A DNA stretch of 64,000 nucleotides. Source: Rhodocyclales bacterium RIFCSPLOWO2_02_FULL_63_24 (GTDB lineage: Bacteria; Pseudomonadota; Gammaproteobacteria; Burkholderiales; Rhodocyclaceae). How positions within the stretch are numbered: position 1 is the first letter of the stretch; every line of letters begins with the position of its first letter. Below are positions 19,080 through 27,236 of the stretch, piece after piece. The stretch covers positions 20,594 to 84,593 of the forward strand of contig MHZX01000110.1 of assembly GCA_001828935.1 (NCBI GenBank), written 5' to 3'. The notes beneath the pieces were generated by a model. It worked only from the letters and a program-made list of their open reading frames with translations, did not search any database and was not told where the DNA came from. The position numbers and the translations under genes were made by a program.

Positions 19080-20237
19080 ATGACGAAAGATTTCTTCTCC
19101 AAACTCTGGTACCAGGCCTGGTCGCTGATCCTCGTCGAAATGAGTGGACAGGAACTGGCCTGGCTGTTCCGCCCGGGCGGGCATCTCTCGCTGCTGGCGG
19201 CGCGGCGCACCACCATCGTGGTGACGCGGGTGAGGCTGGTCGCCGGCCTCTTCGCGGTGCTGACGCCGCTGTGGGTCGTGATCGACATTGCGGCCTTCCC
19301 GGCCGAGGTCTGGCATGGCCTGGTCGCCGCACGCCTGGCGGCCACCGGGGCCTTCGCCGCCATCCTGGTTGCCCTGCGCCGTATGGACAGCATGTCGGAT
19401 GCGTATCGCGCGCTGGGCATGCTGCTCGCCGTCCCCACCTCGTTCTTCCTGTTTTCCTATCAGCACATGGCGCAGTTCGAGCTGCACGGCGTCCAGGCGG
19501 CGTTTGCGGCGGGCTATGCTTTCCTGCCCTTCGTCATGCTCGCGGGCCTGTCGATCTTTCCCCTGACGCTGATCGAAAGCCTGTCCTTCGCGACGCCGAT
19601 GCTGATGATGCAGGTGGTTGCCGCCGCCCTGCGCTGGCCGATCTTCGACTGGCCGACGGTGGCCGCCTCGTTCTGGCTGCTGCTGCTGATCACGGCGGTG
19701 TCGGCGCTGGCGGGCTTGTCCCAGCTCGGCTTCATGATCGTGCTGGTGCGCGAGTCGATCCGCGACCGGATGACAGGCTGCTTTTCGCGTCACAGCGGCG
19801 AAGAACTGATCGAACTCCAGTTCGTCCTCGCCGAGCGCAGCCAGACGCCGCTGGCGGTGGCCTTTCTCGATCTCGACCATTTCAAGCAGGTGAATGATCG
19901 CCATGGCCACGACGCGGGCGATCAGGCGCTGATCGGCGCCGCCAGCCAGATGCGCCTGCAGCTGCGCACCGGCGACATGCTGACGCGCTGGGGTGGCGAG
20001 GAATTCCTCGTCATCATGCCCAATACCAATGCCATGCAGGCCGGCCATGCGCTGCAGCGGGTGCGCCAGGCTGGGCTCGGACGGCGTCCGGACGGCACGC
20101 CGATGACCGCCAGCATCGGCATCGCCGAGCGCTTGGCCGACGCCGCCGCCGACTGGCGGCAACTGGTGGAGAAGGCCGACGCCAGAATGTATGAGGCCAA
20201 GCAAGGCGGGCGCGACCGCATCGTGGGGCCTGTCTAG
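19080..20237 (+). CDS. Membrane diguanylate cyclase (GGDEF)
   Basis: A 385-residue diguanylate cyclase. The first about 225 residues carry six hydrophobic segments, forming a membrane sensor of unknown ligand. The GGDEF domain follows: RDRMTGCFSRHSGEELI at its start, VAFLDLDHFKQVNDRHGHDAGD, then the active site RWGGEEF. No RxxD inhibitory site is evident upstream of the active site. The GGEEF variant is catalytically competent in the family. It would raise cellular c-di-GMP. The last codons run to the short AAAGTCGGCGCCGGCG repeat at 20238. Confidence 0.93.
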   Translation: MTKDFFSKLWYQAWSLILVEMSGQELAWLFRPGGHLSLLAARRTTIVVTRVRLVAGLFAVLTPLWVVIDIAAFPAEVWHGLVAARLAATGAFAAILVALRRMDSMSDAYRALGMLLAVPTSFFLFSYQHMAQFELHGVQAAFAAGYAFLPFVMLAGLSIFPLTLIESLSFATPMLMMQVVAAALRWPIFDWPTVAASFWLLLLITAVSALAGLSQLGFMIVLVRESIRDRMTGCFSRHSGEELIELQFVLAERSQTPLAVAFLDLDHFKQVNDRHGHDAGDQALIGAASQMRLQLRTGDMLTRWGGEEFLVIMPNTNAMQAGHALQRVRQAGLGRRPDGTPMTASIGIAERLADAAADWRQLVEKADARMYEAKQGGRDRIVGPV

Positions 20238-20262
20238 AAAGTCGGCGCCGGCGCTACGGCAG
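20238..20262 (+). repeat. Dispersed AAAGTCGGCG repeat, intergenic copy
   Basis: The sequence AAAGTCGGCGCCGGCGCTACGGCAG begins just after the diguanylate cyclase stop. Close variants occur at 1880-1903 inside glk and at 27237-27260 after ureD (AAAGTCGGCGTTGGCG then AACGGCG). It belongs to the short repeat family described in the findings. Confidence 0.45.
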
Positions 20263-20362
20263 TCGTGGCAGCGCATCGGGCAGCGCGCGACTCGCGGATC
20301 GCCCGGCCGGCTCGATGAAGCGCATACTTCCCGCTGCTCCGCCACCCACCAGGGGAATCCCC

Positions 20363-20524
20363 ATGACTGTTTGCCCGATTGCCATCGTCGCCGGTTGCCG
20401 GAAATGCCCGGCCTTCAAGATATGCCCGCTGAAGGGCGTGCTCGGCGACGCGCCGCCTGCGCCTGAAGCGCAGACCGGCGACAAGGCCGCCGCAAAACCC
20501 AGCGCCGGCGCGAAGAAGAAGTAG
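20363..20524 (+). CDS. Small Cys-rich protein (53 aa)
   Basis: A 53-residue ORF beginning MTVCPIAIVAGCRKCPAFKICP and ending in an Ala/Lys-rich tail. Four Cys residues spaced as C-x7-C-x2-C-x5-C suggest a metal or Fe-S site, but no family can be named. The start at 20363 sits after CAGGGGAATCCCC; the ORF-track start at 20315 adds 16 unremarkable residues. It ends just before the NtrC-like half sites of the urt promoter. The conserved-looking Cys pattern argues for a real gene. Confidence 0.6.
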   Translation: MTVCPIAIVAGCRKCPAFKICPLKGVLGDAPPAPEAQTGDKAAAKPSAGAKKK

Positions 20525-20532
20525 CGGGCGAC

Positions 20533-20579
20533 GCACCAATAGGGAGCAGCGAAAAATTGCTGTTTCTTCATTCTGGTGC
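20533..20579 (+). promoter_or_regulatory. Putative NtrC-binding half sites upstream of urtA
   Basis: GCACCA at 20533-20538 and TGGTGC at 20574-20579 are the two halves of the NtrC consensus (GCACCA-N5-TGGTGC), here about 35 bases apart rather than in one palindrome. AGCAGC and GCTGTT form an inner dyad between them. They lie about 105-150 bases upstream of the sigma-54 promoter, the usual distance for an enhancer. The spacing makes this a tentative call. Confidence 0.4.
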
Positions 20580-20681
20580 GCGCCGTTTTCCCTCTCCGGC
20601 AGTTTGTCCGCGACCGGATATTGAGGCTTAAACCAGCCGCCGCAGTCGACTGCGGCTTTTCGGCCGAGCTTGTCGATGGCA

Positions 20682-20698
20682 TGGCACGCCCTTCGCTA
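20682..20698 (+). promoter_or_regulatory. Sigma-54 (RpoN) promoter for urtA
   Basis: TGGCACG at 20682-20688, four bases, then TCGCT matches the -24/-12 consensus TGGCACG-N4-TTGCT with one mismatch. GG (20683-20684) and GC (20695-20696) are exactly ten bases apart, as RNA polymerase sigma-54 requires. It points toward urtA, whose ATG is about 65 bases downstream. This predicts NtrC-activated expression of urea uptake under nitrogen limitation. Confidence 0.75.
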
Positions 20699-20763
20699 TG
20701 GAAGGCCTGCACCGTTTCAAACCAAACGGTCGGTCCGCTCACATCCATCGAAAGGGGTATTCC

Positions 20764-22032
20764 ATGCAACGACGCAATTTCATCAAGGCCACCGCCGTCT
20801 CGCTCGCTCTGGCTACCGCAGGCCTCATTACCCAGCCGGCGATTGCCGCCGACACCATCAAGGTCGGCATCCTGCATTCCCTCTCCGGCACCATGGCCAT
20901 TTCGGAGACTGCGCTGAAGGAAACGGCGCTGATGACCATCGCCGAGATCAACGCCAAGGGCGGCGTCATGGGCAAACAGCTCGAAGCCGTGGTGGTCGAC
21001 CCGGCCTCCAACTGGCCGCTGTTCGCCGAGAAGGCGCGCCAGTTGCTGACCCAGGACAAGGTCGCGGTGGTGTTCGGCTGCTGGACCTCGGTCTCGCGCA
21101 AGTCGGTGAACCCGGTGTTCAAGGAACTCAACGGCCTGTTGTTCTATCCCGTGCAGTACGAGGGTGAGGAACTCGAAAAGAACGTCTTCTACACCGGCGC
21201 CGCGCCCAACCAGCAGGCGATCCCGGCCGTCGAATACCTGATGAGCAAGGACGGCGGCTTGGCCAAGCGCTGGGTGCTGCTCGGCACCGACTACGTCTAT
21301 CCGCGCACCACCAACAAGATCCTGCGCGCCTTCCTCAAGAGCAAGGGCGTCGCCGAGGCCGACATCATGGAGGAATACACCCCCTTCGGCCATTCCGACT
21401 ACCAGACCATCATCGCCAAGATCAAGAAGTTCGCCGGCGAGGGCAAGAAGACGGCCGTGGTGTCGACCATCAACGGCGATTCCAACGTGCCCTTCTACAA
21501 GGAACTCGGCAACGCCGGCCTCAAGGCCACCGACGTGCCGGTGGTGGCCTTCTCGGTCGGCGAGGAAGAACTGCGCGGCGTCGATACCAAGCCGCTGGTC
21601 GGCCACCTGGCGGCCTGGAACTACTTCCAGTCGGTGAAGAATCCGGCCAATGACGCATTCATCAAGATGTACAAGGACTGGGCCAAGAAGCAGAAGCTGC
21701 CGAAGGCCGACACCGTCGTCACCAACGACCCGATGGAAGCCACCTACGTCGGCATCCACATGTGGGCGCAGGCGGTTGAGAAGGCCAAGAGCACCGACGT
21801 CAATAAGGTGATCGCCGCAGTGGGCGGGCAGAAGTTCAAGGCTCCTTCCGGCTTCGAGATCCAGATGGACCCGAAAAACCACCACCTGCACAAGCCGGTG
21901 CTGATCGGCGAAGTGAAGGCCGACGGCCAGTTCAACGTGGTGTGGAAGACCAAGGGACCGGTCAAGGCCGCACCGTGGTCGCCCTTCATTGCCGGCAACG
22001 ACAAGAAGAAGGGCGAGCCCGAAGGCAAGTAA
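20764..22032 (+). CDS. urtA: Urea ABC transporter, substrate-binding protein
   Basis: The periplasmic urea receptor of the UrtABCDE transporter, 422 residues. The signal sequence MQRRNFIKATAVSLALATAG has a twin-arginine pattern (RRNFIK), so export may be by Tat. The mature part shows IKVGILHSLSGTMAISETALK, VVVFGCWTSVSRKSV and YPVQYEGEE, diagnostic of UrtA/FmdD-type receptors in the amino-acid/urea family. The ATG at 20764 follows AAAGGGG; the ORF-track start is 22 codons upstream and would spoil the signal. First gene of the urt-ure block, behind the sigma-54 promoter. Confidence 0.96.
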   Translation: MQRRNFIKATAVSLALATAGLITQPAIAADTIKVGILHSLSGTMAISETALKETALMTIAEINAKGGVMGKQLEAVVVDPASNWPLFAEKARQLLTQDKVAVVFGCWTSVSRKSVNPVFKELNGLLFYPVQYEGEELEKNVFYTGAAPNQQAIPAVEYLMSKDGGLAKRWVLLGTDYVYPRTTNKILRAFLKSKGVAEADIMEEYTPFGHSDYQTIIAKIKKFAGEGKKTAVVSTINGDSNVPFYKELGNAGLKATDVPVVAFSVGEEELRGVDTKPLVGHLAAWNYFQSVKNPANDAFIKMYKDWAKKQKLPKADTVVTNDPMEATYVGIHMWAQAVEKAKSTDVNKVIAAVGGQKFKAPSGFEIQMDPKNHHLHKPVLIGEVKADGQFNVVWKTKGPVKAAPWSPFIAGNDKKKGEPEGK

Positions 22033-22067
22033 TTGATTTGCATAGCTAGAGAGAGAAGCAGCACCTT

Positions 22068-22099
22068 GCGCGGCCGGTGAAGGCCGGCCGCGCCGTTTT
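22068..22099 (+). terminator. Hairpin with T-run between urtA and urtB
   Basis: GCGCGGCCGG at 22068-22077 pairs perfectly with CCGGCCGCGC at 22084-22093 across a six-base loop, and GTTTT follows. This is a ten-pair GC stem with a short U-run. It could terminate part of transcription after urtA, giving more receptor than permease, or protect the urtA 3' end. It also covers the GTG chosen by the ORF track for urtB. Confidence 0.7.
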
Positions 22100-22112
22100 C
22101 CAGACACTCGCC

Positions 22113-23618
22113 ATGATCCCGAGATTTTTCCTCCTGCTGATGCTCCTGCTGGGCTTTGCCGCGCACGCGGCACCGGACCCGGCCGTGGTACGCCAGCTCG
22201 CGGCGGAGGAGTCGGACGACAAGATCGCCGCGATCCACAAGCTCGCTCTGACTGCCGAGCCCGAGGCCTTGGCCGTGCTGCAGCAGCTCGCCGACGGCAC
22301 GCTGAAGGACGCCAAGGGCGAAGACATCACCATCAACAACCGGGTGCGGCGCGAGCTCGAAGGCGCGCTGGCCGTGCTCAAGCTGATCGATCCCGACGCC
22401 ACGGTACGCTTCAAGGCGGTCAAGGAAATCGCCAGCAATGTCGATGCCGCCATGGCGCCGATGCTGGCCAGGGCACGCGATCGCGAAACCGATGCGAACA
22501 TCCGCGCCCTGCTGGTCGAGGCCCACGCGCTGGCCACGCTCAAGGATGCCGATCCGCAGATCCGCATTGCCGCCGCGAAGTCGCTGGCGACCAGCGCCGA
22601 TCCCAACACCAAGGCGGTGCTGAAAGCCCAGTCGGAACCCGCCAACGAAGCCGAGACCGAGGTGCGCCGCGCCGCCTTCCAGTCCTATCTCGCAGTCGAG
22701 GACCGCCTGACTTTGGCCGAGACCATCGGCCGCATCTTCTCCGGCTTGAGCCTCGGCAGCATCTTGCTGCTGGCCGCGCTGGGGCTGGCCATCACCTACG
22801 GCGTGATGGGCGTGATCAACATGGCCCACGGCGAACTGCTGATGATCGGCGCCTACGCCACCTACGCCATGCAGGGCCTGTTCCGCAGCCAGTTTCCGGC
22901 GCACGAGGACTGGTATTTGCTGGCAGCGGTCCCCGTGGCCTTCTTCGCCGCGGCCGTGGTCGGCATTCTGCTCGAACGCACGGTGATCCGCTGGCTCTAC
23001 GGCCGCGCGCTGGAAACCCTGCTCGCCACCTGGGGCCTGTCCTTGATGCTGATCCAGGCCGCACGCGTGATCTTCGGCGCGCAGAACGTCGAGGTCGCGA
23101 ATCCCTCCTGGATGTCGGGCGGCCTGGAGATTCTTCCTTCCATCGTGCTGCCGCTCAATCGCATTGTCATCGTCGGCTTCGCGCTCTTCGTGCTGGCCCT
23201 GGTCTGGGTGCTGATGAACCGGACGCGACTGGGCATGTTCGTCCGCGCCGTGACGCAGAACCGTGCCATGGCCGGCTGCGTCGGCGTGCCGACCGGGCGC
23301 ATCGACACCGTCGCCTTCGCCCTCGGCGCCGGCATCGCCGGCCTGGGCGGCGTCGCCCTGTCGCAGATCGCCAACGTCGGCCCCGATATGGGCCAGGGCT
23401 ACATCGTCGACTCCTTCATGGTGGTGGTGCTGGGCGGTGTTGGCCAGCTCGCCGGCGCGGTGTGGGCGGCGCTGGGCCTCGGCATCGTTACCAAGTTCAT
23501 CGAAAGCTGGGCCGGCGCCGTGATTGCCAAGATCGTCGTGCTGGTGTTCATCATCATGTTCATCCAGAAGCGTCCGCAGGGACTGTTCGCGCTCAAGGGC
23601 CGCTTCGTGGAAAGTTGA
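22113..23618 (+). CDS. urtB: Urea ABC transporter, permease UrtB
   Basis: An inner-membrane permease of the branched-chain amino acid/urea type, 501 residues. A signal-like N-terminus (MIPRFFLLLMLLLGFAAHA) precedes a periplasmic helical domain of about 180 residues with HEAT-like repeats, a typical UrtB extension. The permease core follows: GLAITYGVMGVINMAHGELLMIGAYA and VLGGVGQLAGAVWAALGLGI. I use the ATG at 22113 because the track's GTG at 22077 lies in the terminator hairpin. No clear Shine-Dalgarno is seen. Confidence 0.94.
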   Translation: MIPRFFLLLMLLLGFAAHAAPDPAVVRQLAAEESDDKIAAIHKLALTAEPEALAVLQQLADGTLKDAKGEDITINNRVRRELEGALAVLKLIDPDATVRFKAVKEIASNVDAAMAPMLARARDRETDANIRALLVEAHALATLKDADPQIRIAAAKSLATSADPNTKAVLKAQSEPANEAETEVRRAAFQSYLAVEDRLTLAETIGRIFSGLSLGSILLLAALGLAITYGVMGVINMAHGELLMIGAYATYAMQGLFRSQFPAHEDWYLLAAVPVAFFAAAVVGILLERTVIRWLYGRALETLLATWGLSLMLIQAARVIFGAQNVEVANPSWMSGGLEILPSIVLPLNRIVIVGFALFVLALVWVLMNRTRLGMFVRAVTQNRAMAGCVGVPTGRIDTVAFALGAGIAGLGGVALSQIANVGPDMGQGYIVDSFMVVVLGGVGQLAGAVWAALGLGIVTKFIESWAGAVIAKIVVLVFIIMFIQKRPQGLFALKGRFVES

Positions 23619-23632
23619 TGATGGGAAAAATC

Positions 23633-23738
23633 TCACCACCAAGGCACCAAGGACACCAAGGTGCACCAAGAAGTGCAATGCAAACGTCACGCAGGGTTTC
23701 CTTGGTGCCTCTTGGTGTCCTTGGTGCCTTGGTGGTGA
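23633..23738. repeat. Long inverted repeat of ACCAAGG units between urtB and urtC
   Basis: The left arm 23633-23660 (TCACCACCAAGGCACCAAGG and on) is the exact reverse complement of the right arm 23711-23738, a 28-bp perfect match. A further GCACCAAG on each side extends the stem after two mismatches. The loop of about 30-50 bases includes AATGCAAACGTCACGC. The arms are built of CACCAAGG/ACACCAAG short units. It lies wholly between two genes of one operon, so its RNA would fold within the urt transcript. Confidence 0.9.
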
Positions 23739-23762
23739 AGGAACTTGATTTTGTCCACTACC

Positions 23763-24887
23763 ATGCCTAAGCCCTTCATCGTCCGCTTCATCGGCGCCAC
23801 GCCGACACAGGGCTGGCTCGCGATCGCCGCCGTCGCCGCGATCACGCTGGTGCTGCTGCCGGCGCTGCACCTGCTGCTGCCGGCGGACAGTTCCTTCCAT
23901 GTTTCGGCCTATGTCATCACCCTGGTCGGCAAGATCATGTGCTACGCCATCGTCGCCGTGGCGATGGACCTGATCTGGGGCTACACCGGCATCCTTTCGC
24001 TCGGCCACGGCCTCTTCTTCGCGCTCGGCGGCTACGCCTTCGGCATGTATTTGATGCGCCAGATCGGCCGCGACGGCTCCAACCAGTCGGACCTGCCCGA
24101 CTTCATGGTCTTCCTCGACTGGAAGCAATTGCCCTGGTACTGGACCGGCTCGGATTCCTTCCTCTGGGTAATTTTCCTGGTGCTCGTCGTGCCGGCGCTG
24201 GCGGCCCTGGTGTTCGGTTTCTTCGCCTTCCGCTCGCGCATCAAGGGCGTGTACTTTTCCATCATCACCCAGGCGCTGACCTTCGCCGCGATGCTGTTTT
24301 TCTTCCGCAACGAAACCGGCTTCGGCGGCAACAACGGCTTCACCGACTTCAAGCGCATCCTCGGCTACAGCATCACATCGCCCGAGATGCGCGTCAGCCT
24401 CTTTGCGCTGACCGCGCTGATGCTGTTGGCGACGCTGGTGCTCGGCCGCTATCTGGTGACGTCGAAACTCGGCCGGGTGCTCGCCGCGATCCGCGACGCC
24501 GAGTCGCGCGTCATGTTCATCGGCTACAACCCGCTCTACTACAAGCTGTTCATCTGGACCCTGTCGGCGCTGCTGTGCGGCATTGCCGGTGCGCTCTACG
24601 TGCCGCAGGTCGGCATCATCAATCCGGGCGAGATGTCCCCGGCGAACTCGATCGAGATTGCGATCTGGGTCGCGGTCGGCGGCCGCGCCACGCTGATCGG
24701 CCCGGTGCTCGGCGCCTTCATCGTGAACCTGGCGAAGAGCTTCTTCACCGTGGCCTTCCCCGAGTACTGGCTGTTCTTCCTCGGCGCGCTGTTCGTCGGC
24801 GTCACGCTGTGGCTGCCGGACGGCGTGGTCGGCCTGTGGCGCAAGTTGCGCGAGCGGCACCAGGCTGCCGCAAAGGATGCGCCATGA
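23763..24887 (+). CDS. urtC: Urea ABC transporter, permease UrtC
   Basis: The second urea permease, 374 residues with about ten membrane segments. The family motif AIVAVAMDLIWGYTGILSLGHGLFFALGGYAFGMYL is present, followed by FNNGFTD-like NNGFTDFKRILGY and a C-terminal VGGRATLIGPVLGAFIVNL. The ATG at 23763 gives MPKPFIVRF; TTG at 23751 is a rival start because GAAGGA lies eight bases before it. The stop overlaps the urtD start (ATGA). Confidence 0.95.
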   Translation: MPKPFIVRFIGATPTQGWLAIAAVAAITLVLLPALHLLLPADSSFHVSAYVITLVGKIMCYAIVAVAMDLIWGYTGILSLGHGLFFALGGYAFGMYLMRQIGRDGSNQSDLPDFMVFLDWKQLPWYWTGSDSFLWVIFLVLVVPALAALVFGFFAFRSRIKGVYFSIITQALTFAAMLFFFRNETGFGGNNGFTDFKRILGYSITSPEMRVSLFALTALMLLATLVLGRYLVTSKLGRVLAAIRDAESRVMFIGYNPLYYKLFIWTLSALLCGIAGALYVPQVGIINPGEMSPANSIEIAIWVAVGGRATLIGPVLGAFIVNLAKSFFTVAFPEYWLFFLGALFVGVTLWLPDGVVGLWRKLRERHQAAAKDAP

Positions 24888-25627
24888 GTGCCGCCAGCAT
24901 TCTGTATCTGCACGAGGTGACGGTCAGCTTCGACGGTTTCCGCGCGCTGAACGAGCTCTCGCTCGACATCGAGGTCGGCGAGCTGCGCTGCATCATCGGA
25001 CCCAATGGCGCCGGCAAGACCACCATGATGGACGTCATTACCGGCAAGACGCGCGCCGACCGCGGCAAGGTGCTGTTCGACCAGGACATCGACGTGCGCC
25101 GCATGTCGGAAGCCGACATCGCGCATCTGGGCATCGGCCGCAAGTTCCAGAAGCCGACGGTGTTCGAGAACCTGACCGTGTTCGAGAACCTCGAACTGTC
25201 GATGAAGATGGACAAGCGCGTCCGCACCAGCCTCTTCGCCTGGCTGGACGGCGGCGCCCGCGACAAGATTGCCGACACCCTGCGCCTGATCCGCCTCGAC
25301 GACGACGCAGAGCGTCAGGCCGGCCTGCTTTCCCACGGGCAGAAGCAATGGTTGGAAATCGGCATGCTGCTGATGCAGGACCCCAAGCTCCTGCTGCTCG
25401 ACGAGCCTGTGGCCGGCATGACCGACGACGAGACCGCGCGCACCGGCGAGCTGTTCAAGTCGCTGGCCGGCAGGCATTCCCTGGTGGTGGTCGAGCACGA
25501 CATGGCCTTCATCGCCCAGCTCGGCGGCAAGGTCACCGTGTTGCACGAAGGCTCGGTGCTGGCCGAAGGCGATCTGGCCACGGTGCAGAACGACCAAAGA
25601 GTGGTTGAGGTGTACCTTGGACGCTAA
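24884..25627 (+). CDS. urtD: Urea ABC transporter, ATPase UrtD
   Basis: A cytoplasmic ATP-binding subunit of 247 residues for urea import. Walker A is GPNGAGKTTMMD, the signature is LSHGQKQWLEIG and Walker B is LLLLDEPVAGM with the switch His in VVEHDM. The LSHGQ signature and the long FQKPTVFENLTVFENL segment are usual for LivG/UrtD subunits. The ATG at 24884 overlaps the urtC stop by four bases, giving coupled translation. Confidence 0.97.
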   Translation: MSAASILYLHEVTVSFDGFRALNELSLDIEVGELRCIIGPNGAGKTTMMDVITGKTRADRGKVLFDQDIDVRRMSEADIAHLGIGRKFQKPTVFENLTVFENLELSMKMDKRVRTSLFAWLDGGARDKIADTLRLIRLDDDAERQAGLLSHGQKQWLEIGMLLMQDPKLLLLDEPVAGMTDDETARTGELFKSLAGRHSLVVVEHDMAFIAQLGGKVTVLHEGSVLAEGDLATVQNDQRVVEVYLGR

Positions 25628-25645
25628 AGGCTTTGAAAGATTCTG

Positions 25646-26338
25646 ATGCTGAAAGTCGACAAGCTCAACCAGTACTACAGCGGCAGCCACATCCTGCGCG
25701 ATGTATCGTTCCAGGCACCGATCGGCAAGGTGACCACCGTGCTCGGTCGCAACGGCGTCGGCAAGACCACGCTGCTGAAATGCCTGATGGGCCTCGTCCC
25801 TTCGCGTAGCGGCAGCATCGGCTTCGACGGCCGCGACCTTACGCGCGCGCCTTCGCACGAACGGGTCAGGGCTGGCATCGGCTATGTGCCACAGGGGCGC
25901 GAGATTTTCCCGCGCCTGACGGTGCTGGAAAACCTGCAGATGGGCCTCGCCACGCGCCCCGGCGGCACGCCGATACCGGAGCGGATTTTCGAAATGTTTC
26001 CGGTGCTCAAGCAGATGCTCAAGCGTCGCGGCGGCGACCTCTCCGGCGGCCAGCAACAGCAGCTCGCGATCGGCCGCGCGCTGGCCGCGGGACCCCGCCT
26101 GCTGATCCTCGACGAGCCGACCGAGGGCATCCAGCCCTCGATCATCAAGGACATCGAACGCGCCATCCGCAGCCTGGCCGCGGATGGCAACATGGCCATC
26201 CTGCTGGTCGAGCAGTACTACGACTTCGCCGCCAGCCTCGCCGACCAGTACCTGGTCATGGAACGCGGCGAAATCATCGCTCGCGGCGCCGGCGCGAATA
26301 TGGATGCCGATGGCGTGCAGGACATGCTCGCGGTGTAA
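25646..26338 (+). CDS. urtE: Urea ABC transporter, ATPase UrtE
   Basis: The second ATPase of the urea transporter, 230 residues, LivF-like. Motifs: Walker A GRNGVGKTTLLK, signature LSGGQQQQLAIG, Walker B LLILDEPTEGIQPS, and switch His replaced by Gln in LLVEQYYD, as is normal for the LivF subfamily. It starts 18 bases after urtD. ureD follows after 20 bases, so transport and urease genes are probably one transcript. Confidence 0.97.
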   Translation: MLKVDKLNQYYSGSHILRDVSFQAPIGKVTTVLGRNGVGKTTLLKCLMGLVPSRSGSIGFDGRDLTRAPSHERVRAGIGYVPQGREIFPRLTVLENLQMGLATRPGGTPIPERIFEMFPVLKQMLKRRGGDLSGGQQQQLAIGRALAAGPRLLILDEPTEGIQPSIIKDIERAIRSLAADGNMAILLVEQYYDFAASLADQYLVMERGEIIARGAGANMDADGVQDMLAV

Positions 26339-26358
26339 CGTGGCGCTATGATCCGCCG

Positions 26359-27216
26359 ATGCCGCCTTTCCCGTCCTGCGCCGATCCGATCACATCCTGC
26401 TGGCAGGCTTCGCTCGAACTGGGCTTCGAGCGGCGCGGCGAATCGACGATCCTGGCCCGGCGCGAGCATCGCGGCCCGCTGCGCGTGCAGAAGGCGCTCT
26501 ATCCGGAAGGGCCGCGTGTATGCCATGCCATCGTGCTGCATCCGCCGGCCGGGATTGCGGGCGGCGACCAGCTCGACATCCGCGTCGACGCCGCTGCGGC
26601 GTCCCAGGCCTTGCTGACGACGCCGGGGGCGGGGAAATGGTATCGCTCGGGTGGGGCGCAGGCTGCGCAGCGGGTGCATGCAAGAGTCGGCGCTGGCGCC
26701 ACGGTGGAATGGCTGCCGCAGGAGAGCATCGTGTTCTCGGGCGCCCGCGCCGGCATGCACACCACGGTCGAGCTGGAACCGGGCGGCTGCTATGTCGGCG
26801 TCGAGACGATTTGTTTTGGCCGCCGCGCCAGCGGCGAGACCTTCGAGCGCGGCAGTTTGCGGCTGGCGACCGACATTCGCATCGACGGCCGGCTGGTCTG
26901 GCGCGAACGCGGCGCGATCGACGGCGGTTCGCCGCTGCTGGCCTCGCCGATCGGCCTCGCCGGCTTCAGCGTCTGCAGCACGGTGCTGGCAGCCGGTGCC
27001 GAGGTGGATGCGGAAACGCTCGCCGCCTGTCGCCGGACGGCGTCGAAGGAGATGGGTGCCCGCTGCGGCGTCAGCGCCCTGCCGCAACTTTTCGTCGGCC
27101 GCTATCTCGGCCATTCCGCCGAGGCGGCGCGCGAATGGTTTGTCGCACTCTGGCAATGTTTGCGGCCGACAATCATAGGCCGCGAAGCTGCCGCGCCGCG
27201 CATCTGGAACACATGA
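26359..27216 (+). CDS. ureD: Urease accessory protein UreD
   Basis: UreD binds the urease apoprotein and, with UreF and UreG, delivers nickel. The protein has 285 residues. It begins in LELGFERRGESTILARREHRGPLRVQKALYPEG style, then HPPAGIAGGDQLDI, TTPGAGKWYRS and VEWLPQESIVFSGA, all UreD hallmarks. It is separated from ureA by a foreign-looking ATPase gene. An exact copy of the GCAAGAGTCGGCGCTGGC word lies in it at about 26681-26698. Confidence 0.95.
   Translation: MPPFPSCADPITSCWQASLELGFERRGESTILARREHRGPLRVQKALYPEGPRVCHAIVLHPPAGIAGGDQLDIRVDAAAASQALLTTPGAGKWYRSGGAQAAQRVHARVGAGATVEWLPQESIVFSGARAGMHTTVELEPGGCYVGVETICFGRRASGETFERGSLRLATDIRIDGRLVWRERGAIDGGSPLLASPIGLAGFSVCSTVLAAGAEVDAETLAACRRTASKEMGARCGVSALPQLFVGRYLGHSAEAAREWFVALWQCLRPTIIGREAAAPRIWNT
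26681..26698 (+). repeat. 18-bp dispersed word in ureD
   Basis: GCAAGAGTCGGCGCTGGC occurs here starting one base upstream of this span. Identical copies are found in recG (about 10689-10706) and in the lnt region (about 49759-49776). Here it encodes ARVGAG, which fits UreD, so part of the conservation may be coding. Three exact copies of an 18-mer in 64 kb are not expected by chance. Confidence 0.45.
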
Positions 27217-27236
27217 AATTGGAAAGCGCGCCCGCA

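Noticed and set aside
21744-24860. A 1038-residue antisense ORF across urtA-urtC
   Set aside because: High GC gives long open frames opposite real genes. The predicted protein is low-complexity His/Gln/Arg/Asp-rich with no domain, and the plus strand carries three well-conserved transporter genes.
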